Numbered from the stretch's first letter, positions 49,008-59,300 are shown. The stretch: 64,000 bases of DNA from Streptomyces sp. CNH099 (GCA_000514715.1 AZWL01000007.1:248001-312000), one strand, 5' to 3'. The notes: generated by a model from the sequence alone, not told the origin. Program-made: numbers and translations.

Positions 49008-50531
49008 ATGGACACGCTGCGGTTCGGCGTCACCCTCGCGGACGCCGCGGAGGCGCGCCACCGGCTGCGCGCCGACGTGGCCGCGCACACCGTGGACACC
49101 ACCGTGGAGGTCACCGCCGAGGCCGCGGGCGGGCCGGTCCCGGCGCCCGCCGACACCGGAGTCATCGTGGCGCTCGACTTCGCGCCGGACCGGCTGGCCG
49201 AGACCCGGCGCGCGGTCGCCGCCGCGATCGCCGCGCTGCCCGACGGCGCGTCGTTCGCGGTGCTGCACGGCGGCGGCGCACCGCGGATCCGGTACCCGTA
49301 CGGCAGGAGCGAGGTGTGGGCGCGCGCGGACGACATGAACCGGAGCATGGCGCGGTTCGAGGCGGCGCAGATGGTGCCCGCCGACGCCGCGACCGCCGCG
49401 GGCGGCGGACCCGGCGGCTACGCCGGCTGGCTCGACGCGGCCCGCGCGCACCTCGTCCGCGAGCCGCGGCGGATCGCCCACCTGCTCATGATCACCGACG
49501 GCCGCGGCCACGACGACGGCCGCCTCGACGCCGCGATCGACGCCTGCGTCGGCGAGTTGACGTGCGACGTCATCGGGGTGGGCGGCGACTGGGAGCCGGA
49601 GCTGCCGGCCCGCATCGCGACCCGGCTGCACGGCAGGGCCGAGCTGGCCGAGGGCGCCGGGCCGCTCGCCGATCGGCTCGCGGAGATCACCGGCCGGCTG
49701 CGGTCGACCCGGGTGCCGGCGGTGCCGGTCGAGGTGCGGCTGCGGGCCGGGGTGACGCTGCTGTCGTTCCGCGAGGCGGCCCCGGTCAGCCGGGAGCTGC
49801 GGCCCGACCCGCGGCCGGCGGCCGCGGACCCGTGGCGCCACGTCTTCACCACCCGGCTGTGGGACGCCGGCGTCCGCCGCTACATCCTGTCGGTCGAGGC
49901 CCGCCCGGACGGCGACCCCGCGACCGGGCGGGACGCCGACCCGCTCGACACCGACCTGCTGCTGGCCCAGATCGCGCTGGGGCCGGGGCGCGCGGCGCCG
50001 CCGGAGCGGACGGCGGCGGAGCGGACGGCGGCGGAAGGGGCGGTGGCGACGGTACGGGTGCGCTGGTCGTACTCCGGCCCGGGCACCCACCCGCCCCCCG
50101 GCGGCCCGCGGACCCGCGGCGCCAGCGCCACGTACCGCATGCGCGACCGGCTGGCCGACGCCTTCAACGCGGGCTGCACCGCCGTCTCCCGCCGCGACCT
50201 GCGCACGGCGGAGGCCATGCTCGGCGAGGCGGCGCGGCTCGCGTACGAGCTGCAGGACCGGGACTTCCTCGACCACGACCTGAACCGCATCGCCGAGGTG
50301 CTGGACGCGCGCAACGGCGTCGTACGGGTACGGGACGGCGCCACCGTCGACCGGACGGCGCTGCTGCGCAGCCGGCTGTCGCGCGGGCAGCACCGGCCGC
50401 TGGACCTCCCCCCGCCGGCCCCGGCCGGCGTCCCCTGCCCCGCCCCGGCCTGCGGCCGGCTCTCCACCGCCGCCGCCGGCTTCTGCGTCGCCTGCGGCAC
50501 CCGGCTGGCGACCGCCGGGAGACCGCGGTGA
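49008..50531 (+). CDS. VWA-like protein with degenerate MIDAS and C-terminal zinc ribbon (module B), 507 aa
   Basis: The VWA fold is recognisable (GVIVALDFAPDRLAE, LLMITDGRGHDDG, CDVIGVGGDWEPELPARIA), but the metal motif DxSxS has become DFAPD at residues 57-61, so two serine ligands are lost. TDG is kept. A TPR-like helical part and a zinc ribbon (CPAPACG ... CVACG) follow. It matches the module A VWA protein in layout. The ATG has TGGAGG upstream. Its stop overlaps the next GTG by four bases. Confidence 0.85.
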   Translation: MDTLRFGVTLADAAEARHRLRADVAAHTVDTTVEVTAEAAGGPVPAPADTGVIVALDFAPDRLAETRRAVAAAIAALPDGASFAVLHGGGAPRIRYPYGRSEVWARADDMNRSMARFEAAQMVPADAATAAGGGPGGYAGWLDAARAHLVREPRRIAHLLMITDGRGHDDGRLDAAIDACVGELTCDVIGVGGDWEPELPARIATRLHGRAELAEGAGPLADRLAEITGRLRSTRVPAVPVEVRLRAGVTLLSFREAAPVSRELRPDPRPAAADPWRHVFTTRLWDAGVRRYILSVEARPDGDPATGRDADPLDTDLLLAQIALGPGRAAPPERTAAERTAAEGAVATVRVRWSYSGPGTHPPPGGPRTRGASATYRMRDRLADAFNAGCTAVSRRDLRTAEAMLGEAARLAYELQDRDFLDHDLNRIAEVLDARNGVVRVRDGATVDRTALLRSRLSRGQHRPLDLPPPAPAGVPCPAPACGRLSTAAAGFCVACGTRLATAGRPR

Positions 50532-51514
50532 GCGCGCGGCTGCGGCGGCTGGTCCGCGCGCTGCTGTTCCCGCAGACCGTCAAGTACCGGCTGCTGCGGC
50601 ACCTGACCGCGGTGCTGGTACTCGGCGCGGTCGCGAGCACGGCGCTGCTCGTGTCGTACGACAGGGTGCACCGGGTGCCCGCGGAGCTGCAGGCGGACGC
50701 GGTGCTCGCGGTGCAGGACGCGGTGGCGTTCCGCAGGGCGCTGGTGCAGGCGGACGGGCACGTGCACCGCGCGTACGTGGACGGCCTCATGGACACCGTC
50801 GGCCCCGGCGAGGGCTACCAGCAGCAGAGCGGCGCCGCCCGCCAGGCGCTGTCGCGGCTGTCCGACCGGCAGATCGAGGGCGACGACGGCCGCCGGGTCG
50901 TCGAGGTGCTGAACGTCCTCCACAACTCGTACCAGGAGGCCGTGTCCGAGGCCGCCTACCAGCGGGGCCCGGAGAACCGGCTGATGCGGGAGCAGAACCT
51001 CCGCGAGGCCGAGACGGTGCTGCGGCGGGAGCTGACGGGCATCCTCCCGCGGCTCGCCGAACTCCAGCGCGACCAGCTCGCGACCATCAAGGACGAGACG
51101 GACGTGAGCGCCGCCGAGAAGGCGGGCTGGTCGGTCGCTGTGGCGGCGCTGCTGGTGCTGGCGCTCGTGCTGGTGCGGTGCTGGCTGGTGCTGTGGCGGT
51201 ACTGCGGGCGGCTGTTCAGCGGCGGGCTGGCCGTCGCGCTCGTGCTCGTCGGCGTCCTCGTCGCGGCGCCGCTCGCGGCGGCGTACGACACCCAGCACAA
51301 GCTGGACGCGGTGCACACCGCCCTGGTGCGCGTCGACCGGGCAGACGGGCAGGGGCCCATCGACGCCGGCGCCACGACGGTGCGCGACACCATCGCGTCC
51401 ACCTCGACGGCCGCCCGCGCCCTGCCGTGGCTGGCGGCGGGCTGCGGCGCGGCCGTCGTCTGCGCCGCGGGCGGCCTGCTCTGGCGGCTGTACGACGACT
51501 ACGGGAGGGACTAG
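50528..51514 (+). CDS. Four-TM membrane sensor-like protein (module B), 328 aa
   Basis: TM1 (about residues 27-45), a long helical extracytoplasmic loop, TM2 and TM3 close together in the middle (VAVAALLVLALVLVRCWLVL, LAVALVLVGVLVAAPLAAA), and TM4 near the end. Topology and position match the GlnX-like sensor of module A, though direct sequence similarity is weak by eye. The GTG overlaps the VWA stop (GTGA). Probably transmits a ligand signal from the next gene's binding protein. Confidence 0.75.
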   Translation: MSARLRRLVRALLFPQTVKYRLLRHLTAVLVLGAVASTALLVSYDRVHRVPAELQADAVLAVQDAVAFRRALVQADGHVHRAYVDGLMDTVGPGEGYQQQSGAARQALSRLSDRQIEGDDGRRVVEVLNVLHNSYQEAVSEAAYQRGPENRLMREQNLREAETVLRRELTGILPRLAELQRDQLATIKDETDVSAAEKAGWSVAVAALLVLALVLVRCWLVLWRYCGRLFSGGLAVALVLVGVLVAAPLAAAYDTQHKLDAVHTALVRVDRADGQGPIDAGATTVRDTIASTSTAARALPWLAAGCGAAVVCAAGGLLWRLYDDYGRD

Positions 51515-51516
51515 CC

Positions 51517-52809
51517 GTGCTCCGGATCTCCCCGCTCCCCCCGCTGCGCCGGGCTCTCGCTGCGGCGGCCGCGGCGACTGTGCTCGCCGGCTGCGTCGGC
51601 GGCCAGGCGCCCGTCGACGAGACGGCGGACCGCCCGGTCACGGTGCTCGGGCCGTGGACCGGCACGCAGGCGGAGACCTTCGAACGCGTACTGGCGAGCG
51701 AGGACTTCGACTACGTCTACCAGGGCACCGCCGCCCAGCGGGAGGTGCTGCTCTCCCAGGTGCAGGCCGGCACCCCGCCCGACATCGTGATCATGCCCGG
51801 CGTGGGCGAGCTGTCGGAGTACGCCGCCGACGGCCTGCTGGAGCCGCTCGACGGGCGGGGCCTGTACGAGCCCGCCCACTACGGCGCGCCGTGGACGCCG
51901 CGGGCCACCGGGAAGTCCGGCAGGCACGTGTACTGGGTGCCGGTGCGGGCGGCGCTGAAGAGCATCGTCTGGTACCGGGCGGCGAACGGCAGGCCCGCGT
52001 CCGTCGGGGCGCGGGAGTGGTGCGTCGGCCTGGGCGACGACGGCGCCGCCGGCTGGCCGGCCAGCGACTGGATCGAGGACCTGCTGCTGCAGACCGCCGG
52101 GCCGCGGACGTACGCCCGCTGGGCGCGCGGCGAGCTGGGGTGGACGGCGGAGCCGGTGGTACGGGCCTGGCGGGCGTGGGGCTCGCTGATGAAGGCGGAC
52201 GGGCCGGGGCCGCCGCGGTGGGCGCTGCTCAACGACCACCGGGGCGCCGCCGGCGAGCGGGGGCTGCTGTTCGGCGGCCGGGCGGAGACCGACGAGCGGT
52301 GCGTGGCGGAGCACCAGGGCTCGTTCGCCCTCGACCTGTACGGGGACGCCGCCGGCCGGGCGGAGTACGCGCCGTCGACCCCGTACCTGCCGGGCACGAC
52401 GGCGCCGCGCGGGCGGGAGGTGAGCGGGGACTTCGCGGCGCTCTTCGACGACCGGGACAAGGCGCGGGAGGTGTTCCGGTTCCTCGCCTCCCGGGAGGGT
52501 CAGTGGTTCTGGGCCTCTTTGTCCGGGGCGTCGGGGTCGTCGGTGTACAGCGCCAACTCCGCGATCGGGGCGCCGTGGCCGGAGGACCCGGTGACGCGCC
52601 GGATAGCCCGCGACCTCAACGACACCTCCGTGCCGCGCTGCCTGGACGCCTCCGACGTGATGCCGCCCGCGGTGCGCGACGCGTTCTACGACGCCGCGAT
52701 GCAGTACCTCGCCGCCGACGGCCGCGACCCGCTGCCGTGGCTGCGCGACATCCAGCTGGTGCACGACCACGAGAAGCGGCGACCGTGGATGACGGACGTC
52801 TGCGGCTGA
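51517..52809 (+). CDS. Solute-binding lipoprotein (module B), 430 aa
   Basis: A signal peptide with lipobox LAGC (Cys near residue 27) precedes a family 1 solute-binding fold (RPVTVLGPWTGTQAETFERV, QAGTPPDIVIMPGVGELSEY, YWVPVRAALKSIVWYR). No permease or ATPase follows, so it likely senses rather than transports. It replaces the glutamate-type (family 3) protein of module A with a sugar/oligopeptide type. The GTG follows GGGAGG three bases after the preceding stop. Confidence 0.85.
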   Translation: MLRISPLPPLRRALAAAAAATVLAGCVGGQAPVDETADRPVTVLGPWTGTQAETFERVLASEDFDYVYQGTAAQREVLLSQVQAGTPPDIVIMPGVGELSEYAADGLLEPLDGRGLYEPAHYGAPWTPRATGKSGRHVYWVPVRAALKSIVWYRAANGRPASVGAREWCVGLGDDGAAGWPASDWIEDLLLQTAGPRTYARWARGELGWTAEPVVRAWRAWGSLMKADGPGPPRWALLNDHRGAAGERGLLFGGRAETDERCVAEHQGSFALDLYGDAAGRAEYAPSTPYLPGTTAPRGREVSGDFAALFDDRDKAREVFRFLASREGQWFWASLSGASGSSVYSANSAIGAPWPEDPVTRRIARDLNDTSVPRCLDASDVMPPAVRDAFYDAAMQYLAADGRDPLPWLRDIQLVHDHEKRRPWMTDVCG

Positions 52810-52857
52810 GGCCCGGGGCCGGCCGGACCCGGCCTCCCGAAGCCGTGCCTCCGGGGT

Positions 52858-52863
52858 TAGGGT
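52858..52863 (+). promoter_or_regulatory. -10 element for leaderless ABC ATPase gene
   Basis: TAGGGT matches TANNNT and ends seven bases before the ATG, typical of a leaderless start; no ribosome binding site is present. Confidence 0.5.
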
Positions 52864-52870
52864 CGGCCTC

Positions 52871-53596
52871 ATGACCGCCGCGATCTCCGCCCGTGACCTG
52901 CGCAAGCGCTACGGGGACGTACACGCGGTCGACGGGGTCAGCTTCGAGGTCCGCGCCGGCGAGTTCTTCGGGCTGCTGGGGCCGAACGGCGCCGGCAAGA
53001 CCACCACCCTGGAGATGGTCGAGGGCCTGCGCCGCCCCGACGAGGGCCGGGCGCTGCTCCTCGGCGAGCCGTCCTGGCCGCGCAACCCCGGGCTGCTGCG
53101 GCGCGTGGGCGTCCAGCTGCAGGCGTCGGCGTTCTTCGAGAAGCTCACCGCCCGCGAGCAGATCCGCACCTTCGCCTCCCTCTACGGCGTCGCCGACGAG
53201 CGGGCCGACGCGATGCTCGCCGAGGTCGGCCTCGCCGAGAAGGCCGGCACCCGCGAGGACAGGCTCTCCGGCGGCCAGGCGCAGCGGCTGTCGATCGCCT
53301 GCGCGCTCGTGCACGACCCCGAGCTGGTCTTCCTCGACGAGCCGACCACCGGCCTCGACCCGCAGGCCCGGCGCAACCTGTGGGACCTCCTGCGCGGCAT
53401 CAACGCCGCGGGCCGCACGGTCGTCCTCACCACGCACTACATGGACGAGGCCGAGGTGCTCTGCGACCGCGTGGCCGTCATGGACGCCGGCCGCATCCTG
53501 CGCGTCGGCCCGCCCGCCGAGCTGGCCGCGGAGCTGGAGGCGGACTCGCTGGAGGACGTGTTCCTGCAGCTGACCGGGCGGGAGTACCGCGAGTGA
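52871..53596 (+). CDS. ABC-2 transporter ATP-binding protein (DrrA-type), 241 aa
   Basis: The Walker A loop GPNGAGKTT, LSGGQ signature (LSGGQAQR), and Walker B with FLDEPTTGLDP are all intact. The type is the short exporter ATPase (DrrA/NodI-like). It powers export by the permease whose start overlaps its stop by four bases (GTGA). Substrate unknown; drug or lipid export is common for this family. Confidence 0.95.
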   Translation: MTAAISARDLRKRYGDVHAVDGVSFEVRAGEFFGLLGPNGAGKTTTLEMVEGLRRPDEGRALLLGEPSWPRNPGLLRRVGVQLQASAFFEKLTAREQIRTFASLYGVADERADAMLAEVGLAEKAGTREDRLSGGQAQRLSIACALVHDPELVFLDEPTTGLDPQARRNLWDLLRGINAAGRTVVLTTHYMDEAEVLCDRVAVMDAGRILRVGPPAELAAELEADSLEDVFLQLTGREYRE

Positions 53597-54660
53597 AGCC
53601 GTTCGCCAGCCTGTCGAAGGCCATGGCGCTGGGGCTGCTCCGCGACCGCGCCTCCGTGTTCTTCATCCTGGTCTTCCCGCTGATGTTCCTGGCCCTGTTC
53701 GGCGCGCTGTTCAAGGACGCGGGCGTCTCCCGCGCCACGGTGGTGCAGGTCGGCGCCGTCGAGGTCCTCGACGAGATGCCGCCGAAGCAGCGCGCCGCCC
53801 TCGACGACGTACTGGAGATCGACAGGTCCGGGAACCGGGCGGAGGCGCTGGAGAAGGTGCGCGACGGCGACGCCGACGCCGCCGTGTGGGAGGAGCCCGG
53901 CGGCCGGGTGCAGATGCGCGTCTCGGCGGCCGACCCGGTGCAGGCGGGCAACGTCGGCGGCGTGCTGCGGTCGATCGTGGACCGGGCCAGCATCGCGGCG
54001 ACCGGGCAGCCGCCCGCGTACACGCTCACGGGCGGGCAGGTCGAGGACGAGTCGCTGGAGGCCATCCAGTACTTCACCCCCGGGCTGCTCGGCTGGGCGG
54101 TGGCGATGGGCGGGGTGTTCAGCGCCGCGCTCGGGCTGGTCAACTGGCGCAAGAAGCGCATCCTGCGCCGGCTGTGGCTGGCGCCGGTGCGCGCCGGACC
54201 GGTGATCTGCGCCCGCCTCGGCGTCAACATGCTGCTGGCCTTCGCCCAGACCGCCATCTTCCTGCTGGTGGCCACCGTGCCGTACTACGGACTGCGGCTG
54301 ACCGGCGACTGGTGGCTGGTGATCCCCCTGGTGGCCTGCGGCAGCCTGGCGTTCGTGTCGGTCGGCTTCGCGATCGGCGCGTGGGCGAAGACCGAGGACG
54401 CCGCCAACGGGCTCGCGCAGATCGTCGTGCTGCCGATGGCGTTCCTGTCCGGGTCGTTCTTCCCCCTCGACGCGGCGCCGCCGTGGGTCCGGTCGATCTC
54501 CGAAGCGCTGCCCCTCAAGCACCTGGTGCAGGCCATGCAGGACGTGCTCACCCGCGGCGGCAGCTGGTCGGACGCGCTGCCGGCGATGGGCATCATGCTG
54601 CTGACGGCGGCGGTGTTCACGGCCCTGGCCCACCGCCTGTTCCGCTGGGACGCCACGTAG
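53593..54660 (+). CDS. ABC-2 exporter permease, 355 aa
   Basis: One N-terminal TM helix, an extracytoplasmic domain of about 150 residues, then five TM helices (starting at about residue 175) with GLLGWAVAMGGVFSAALGLV and a C-terminal LPMAFLSGSFFPLDAAP motif typical of ABC-2 exporters. The GTG start is coupled to the ATPase. No regulator is adjacent. Confidence 0.93.
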   Translation: MKPFASLSKAMALGLLRDRASVFFILVFPLMFLALFGALFKDAGVSRATVVQVGAVEVLDEMPPKQRAALDDVLEIDRSGNRAEALEKVRDGDADAAVWEEPGGRVQMRVSAADPVQAGNVGGVLRSIVDRASIAATGQPPAYTLTGGQVEDESLEAIQYFTPGLLGWAVAMGGVFSAALGLVNWRKKRILRRLWLAPVRAGPVICARLGVNMLLAFAQTAIFLLVATVPYYGLRLTGDWWLVIPLVACGSLAFVSVGFAIGAWAKTEDAANGLAQIVVLPMAFLSGSFFPLDAAPPWVRSISEALPLKHLVQAMQDVLTRGGSWSDALPAMGIMLLTAAVFTALAHRLFRWDAT

Positions 54661-54838
54661 CGCGGACGCCGCGCGCCGGCCGCGTCGCGGCGGTGCGGGT
54701 CGACAACGGCCCCGTCACCGGGCTCTACTCTGTGCGCAGTCCCGCGCAGCTGTCGCGACTGGAGCGGGAGACTGCTTCTGGGCCGCTGCGCCCGCGGCGC
54801 GGCCGACGCCGGAACCTCCGTTACCTCAAGGGAGAATC

Positions 54839-55624
54839 ATGCGACACGCGGTTAACCTGCCTCCGTTCGCCTCGCCGGAGACCCTGGTCTCGCTCGGCGT
54901 CGACGCCGAACGGGCAGGCTGGGACGGTGTGTTCTTCTGGGATCACATGACCTGGCTGCCCGAGCTGCGGCTGAACGTGCACGATCCGTGGGTGCTGCTC
55001 GGCGCCGTGGCAAGCCGGACCGAGCGAGTGCTCCTCGGCACCATGGTGACGCCGCTGGCCCGGCGCCGGCCGTGGAAGGTGGCCAAGGAGATCACCACGC
55101 TCGACCATCTCAGCGGCGGACGGGCGGTGCTGGGCGTGGGGCTCGGCGCGCCGCCTGAGGCGGAGTTCGAGGCGTTCGGCGAGCCGGGCGCCGCACGCCA
55201 CCGCGCCGACCTGCTCGACGAGGGCCTGACCGTCCTGGACGGCCTGCTGCGCGGCCCCGTCGACCACGACGGCGAGCACTACCGCGTACACACGGAGATG
55301 CTCCCCCGGCCGGTGCGGGATCCTCGACCGCCTCTCTGGGTCGCGGGCGAGTTCCCGCACCGGAGGCCGCTTGCGAGGGCGGCCCGCTGGGACGGCTTCG
55401 TCCCGCTCTCCGCGGACGGAGCCCTGACCCCGGACCAGGTCGCCGACTACCTCGACGGGGTCGAGCGGCCACCCGCCTGGGACGTGGTCGCGGTGCCCTC
55501 GGCCGGCATCCCCGCCCGCGAGTACGCCCAGGCGGGCGTGACCTGGCTCGTGGAGGGCATCTTCCCCGAGGGCGACTGGATCGACGAACTCCGGGCATCG
55601 ATCCGCCGCGGGCCGCGCGGTTGA
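54839..55624 (+). CDS. LLM-class (F420/FMN-dependent) oxidoreductase, 261 aa
   Basis: The TIM-barrel luciferase-like pattern is clear: AERAGWDGVFFWDHMTW, GTMVTPLARRRPWKVAKE, TLDHLSGGRAVLGVGLG, PLWVAGEF. Shorter than bacterial luciferase, as usual for F420-dependent members. Substrate unknown. The ATG has AAGGGAG upstream. No operon partner on either side. Confidence 0.92.
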   Translation: MRHAVNLPPFASPETLVSLGVDAERAGWDGVFFWDHMTWLPELRLNVHDPWVLLGAVASRTERVLLGTMVTPLARRRPWKVAKEITTLDHLSGGRAVLGVGLGAPPEAEFEAFGEPGAARHRADLLDEGLTVLDGLLRGPVDHDGEHYRVHTEMLPRPVRDPRPPLWVAGEFPHRRPLARAARWDGFVPLSADGALTPDQVADYLDGVERPPAWDVVAVPSAGIPAREYAQAGVTWLVEGIFPEGDWIDELRASIRRGPRG

Positions 55625-55846
55625 GTGGTCCGTTCCTGAAACCCTGCGAGGGCCGACGTCGAGGGCGGAGATCGGCGCGCCGGCGGCGCTGCGGGCTGCG
55701 CGGGCGCCGGAGAAGGACTTCGGTGCCCGCGGCGGCGCGCTGTCCGTTCTCCGCAAGCCTGTGGCCCGGCCTCGCCGGGCGCTTCCCCCTCCCCCCACCG
55801 GGCGCGGGTCCTACGACTTCCGTCCTCCGCCGGGCGGGATGAGACC

Positions 55847-56260
55847 ATGGAGACGATGACTGAGATTCCAGTGGGACCGCCGCCGCCGGGGACGTTCTAC
55901 GAGCAGGTCGGCGGCGAGGAGACGTTCCGCCGCCTCGTCCACCGGTTCTACGAGGGCGTGGCGGAGGATCCGCTGCTGCGCCCGATGTACCCCGAGGAGG
56001 ACCTCGGGCCGGCCGAGGAGCGGCTGACGCTGTTCCTCATCCAGTACTGGGGCGGCCCGCGCACGTACAGCGACCGGCGGGGGCACCCGCGGCTGCGCAT
56101 GCGGCACGCGCCGTTCGCGGTGGACCGCGCGGCGCACGACGCCTGGCTGCGCCACATGCGCACGGCGGTGGACGAGTTGAAGCTGCCCGCGGAGCAGGAG
56201 AAGCAGCTCTGGGACTACCTCGTGTACGCCGCCTCCTCAATGGTGAACACCCCCGGCTGA
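55847..56260 (+). CDS. Truncated haemoglobin, group II (GlbO-like), 137 aa
   Basis: Tyr(B10) in HRFYEGV, the proximal His region RMRHAPF, and Trp(G8) in DAWLRHM match group II (TrHbO). [18 protein letters not shown] is a family hallmark. It binds O2 or NO and may protect from oxidative or nitrosative stress. The first ATG (55847) is chosen; a second at 55856 would drop three residues but lacks space for a ribosome site. Monocistronic. Confidence 0.94.
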   Translation: METMTEIPVGPPPPGTFYEQVGGEETFRRLVHRFYEGVAEDPLLRPMYPEEDLGPAEERLTLFLIQYWGGPRTYSDRRGHPRLRMRHAPFAVDRAAHDAWLRHMRTAVDELKLPAEQEKQLWDYLVYAASSMVNTPG

Positions 56261-56282
56261 CCGGCGGGTTCCGCTCCGCGAC

Positions 56283-56297
56283 CGGTCCGCGGGACCG
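56283..56297 (+). terminator. Short hairpin after globin gene
   Basis: CGGTCC-gcg-GGACCG is a perfect 6-bp stem, 22 bases past the stop. Short but well placed. Confidence 0.4.
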
Positions 56298-56392
56298 ATC
56301 ACGATCAGGTCAAGTTCCGCCGCCGCTCGCTACCGCGTGCGAATGCGTTCTGACAGCATCCAGACAATTCGACGGTGGTGTCTGGGGGCTGC

Positions 56393-59300
56393 GTGACGGG
56401 GTTCGTTCTGCTGCGGGCGCGCGCCCACCGGCTGCTCCTCGCCGCCGCCCTGCTGGCCGTCGTGCTCACCACCGCCGTGCTGGCCACGCTCGCGGCCTTC
56501 TCCGGCACCGTCGGCGACGCCGCGCTGCGGCGCACGCTCGCCGGTGACGCGGCGGCCGACGCGGCGCTGACCCTCGAAGTCCCGTATCTGACGGGTGCGG
56601 ACCGCGCGGCGGCGGCCGAGGCGGTCGAGCGCCACGCGCGGGGCGCCTTCGCGGGGCTGCCCGTGCGGGTGCAGAGCCTGGACCGCTCCGGGCCGTACGA
56701 GCTGCCGCGCCGGCTGCGGCCGCCGGCGGCGCGGGGCGGGGAGGACCCGGACCTGACGCATCTGGGGGCGCTGGAGCGGTCGGAGGTGGCGCTGGCGGCG
56801 GGGCGGTGGCCCGGAGCGGCGGACGAGGCGCAGAGCGGCGGAGGCGCCGCGGGTGCTTCGGGCGGCGCGGACGGCGCGGATGCCGCGGGCGGCGCGGGCG
56901 GCGTACCCGTGCAGGTGGCCGTGCCGCAGGTCGCCGCCGACCGGCTCGGCCTCGCCCCCGGCGACACGCTCACCCTCGCCGGCCGCGGCGACGGCGACCC
57001 CCCGCTGCCCGTCGAGGTCACCGGCGTCCACCGGCCCCGCGACCGCGAGGCCCCCTACTGGCTCGCCGACGAACTCCGCGGCAAGGGCGTGCAGAAGGGC
57101 GGCTACACCACCTACGGCCCGCTGCTCGCCGACCCCGGCTCCTTCGCCTCCGGCCGCGTGGCGCAGGCCGCCGGCGCGTGGGTGCTGCGCGCCGACTTCG
57201 ACGGGATGACGGCCGACCGCGCGGACGCCCTGCGCGCCTCCGTGCAGAAGACCTCCGGCGCGCTCGCGGACGAGCCGGTCTTCGACGGCCGCGCGGTCGC
57301 CGGCACCCGGCTGCCGCAGCTCCTCGACGGCACCGAGCGCGCCCTGCTCGTCAGCCGGTCGACGCTGCTGATCGTCGCCCTGCAGCTGGTGCTGCTCGCC
57401 GCGTACGCGCTGCTGCTCGTCGCCCGGCTGCTCGGCGCGGAGCGCCGCGGCGAGACCGACCTGCTGCGCGCCCGCGGCGGCTCGCGCCGCCGCATCGGCG
57501 CGCTGACCGCCGCCGAGTCGCTGCTCCTCGCGCTGCCCGCGGCGATCGCCGCGCCGCTGCTCGCCGGGCCGCTGATCCGGCTGCTGGCCGCGCGGGGGCC
57601 GCTGGAGCGGGCCGGGCTCACCCCGGACTCCGCGGCGGGCACCGGCACCTGGCTGGTCGCCGCCGGCTGCGCGCTGGGCTGCGCGGCGGCGGTGGTGGCG
57701 CCGACGCTGCTGCGCGGCGGCGGCGCCGACGGGGTGCTGTCGCCGGGCCGTACGGTACGGGCGAAGCCGCTGCCCGCGCCGCTGCGGGCGGGCGCCGACG
57801 GGGCGCTGCTGGTGGTGGCGGCGGTGGCGTACTGGCAGCTGGACCGGCAGACCTCCGGCAGCGGCGCCCTCAGCGGCGACCGCTCCGGCACGCTGGGCAT
57901 CGACCCGGTGCTGGTCGCCGCGCCCGCGCTGGCGCTGCTGGCCGGCACGGTGCTGACGCTGCGCCTCCTGCCGCCCGTCGCCCGGCTCGCGGAGCGCCGC
58001 GCGGTGGCGGGGCGGGGGCTGCCCGCGGCGCTGGCCGGCTGGCAGCTGAGCCGCCGCCCCCTGCGCGGGGCGGGGCCGGTGCTGCTGCTGGTGCTGGCGG
58101 TGGCGATCGGGATGCTGGCGCTGGCGCAGGGCGCCTCGTGGGAGCGTTCGCAGCGCGACCAGGCGGACTTCCACGCGGGCACGGACGTACGGGTCCTGGG
58201 CAGCCGGCTCCCGGAGCTGGGCCAGGGCGGCATGATGGAGCGCGTCCCGGGCGTCGCGGCGGCCGCCCCGGCGGCCCGGTGGGGCATGAGCCTGTCGGGC
58301 GGCGCTTCTGCGGAGGTGCTGGCCCTGGACACGGCGCGGGCGGCGGACGGCCTGCGGCTGCGGACCGACCTGGCGGACGGCGCGGGGGGCGCGGAGCTGC
58401 TCCGCGAGCTGGCTCCGCCGGCGGCCGGGTCGTCGCCGGGTCCGGACCGGACGACCGGAGAGCCTCCGGCGGCGGCCGGGGCCGGGGCCGCAGACGGCGA
58501 GTCCGGCCCGCCGGACCGGGACGGGCCGGACGGACACTGCCCGGGCGCGGCAGGCGCGCGGGGCGCGGACACCGCAACCGGCGCGGTGCACGCGGCCGCA
58601 CGCGCCGAACACACCGGCACGGGCCACGCGGGCTTCGCCACGTGTCGCGCGGGCGACGCGGTGGACCCGGCTGCGCGCGGAGGGCCCGCCGCCGGCGGCC
58701 CGGCCCAGGACGACAGACCCGGCCCGGCCCACCAGGCGGCCACGGGCGCCGCGAACCCCGCGGCTCCCGCGGCTCCCGCGGACACCGCCGAGCGGGCCGC
58801 GGCCGGCGCGGGGCTGGAGCTGCCCGGGGCACCCGGGGAGCTGCGGATCGTGGCGCGGCTCGCCGCCGACGGCGGCGCCCGCGGCGGGGCCCCGGCCGCG
58901 GTGACCGTGACGGTCGAGGACCGGTACGGGGCCGCGTACGGGCTGCCCGCCGGCGACCTCCCCGCGGACGGCCGCACCCGCACCCTGACCGCCGCCATCG
59001 CCGCCGCCGCGGGGGCCCCCGACGGCCGCCCCGCGGGGCCGCTGCGGCTCACCGGCCTCCGGCTCGTACACCCGCAGCCGGGCAACGGCGGGGAGCGCCG
59101 GCTCGACGTCGAGCGGATCGAGGTCGCGGGGTCCGCCGCCGGCGACCGCGCGGACGCGGGCGGCGGGCGGCGGCCGGGCCGGGAAGTCCCCGTGCCGGAC
59201 GGGTTCACCTGGCACGGGGAGGCCGCCTCCGAGCCCGAGGCGCTGCCCGAGGAGGTTCCACCCGCCGTCGTGGAGCGGCCCCGTACCACCGACCGGTCCG

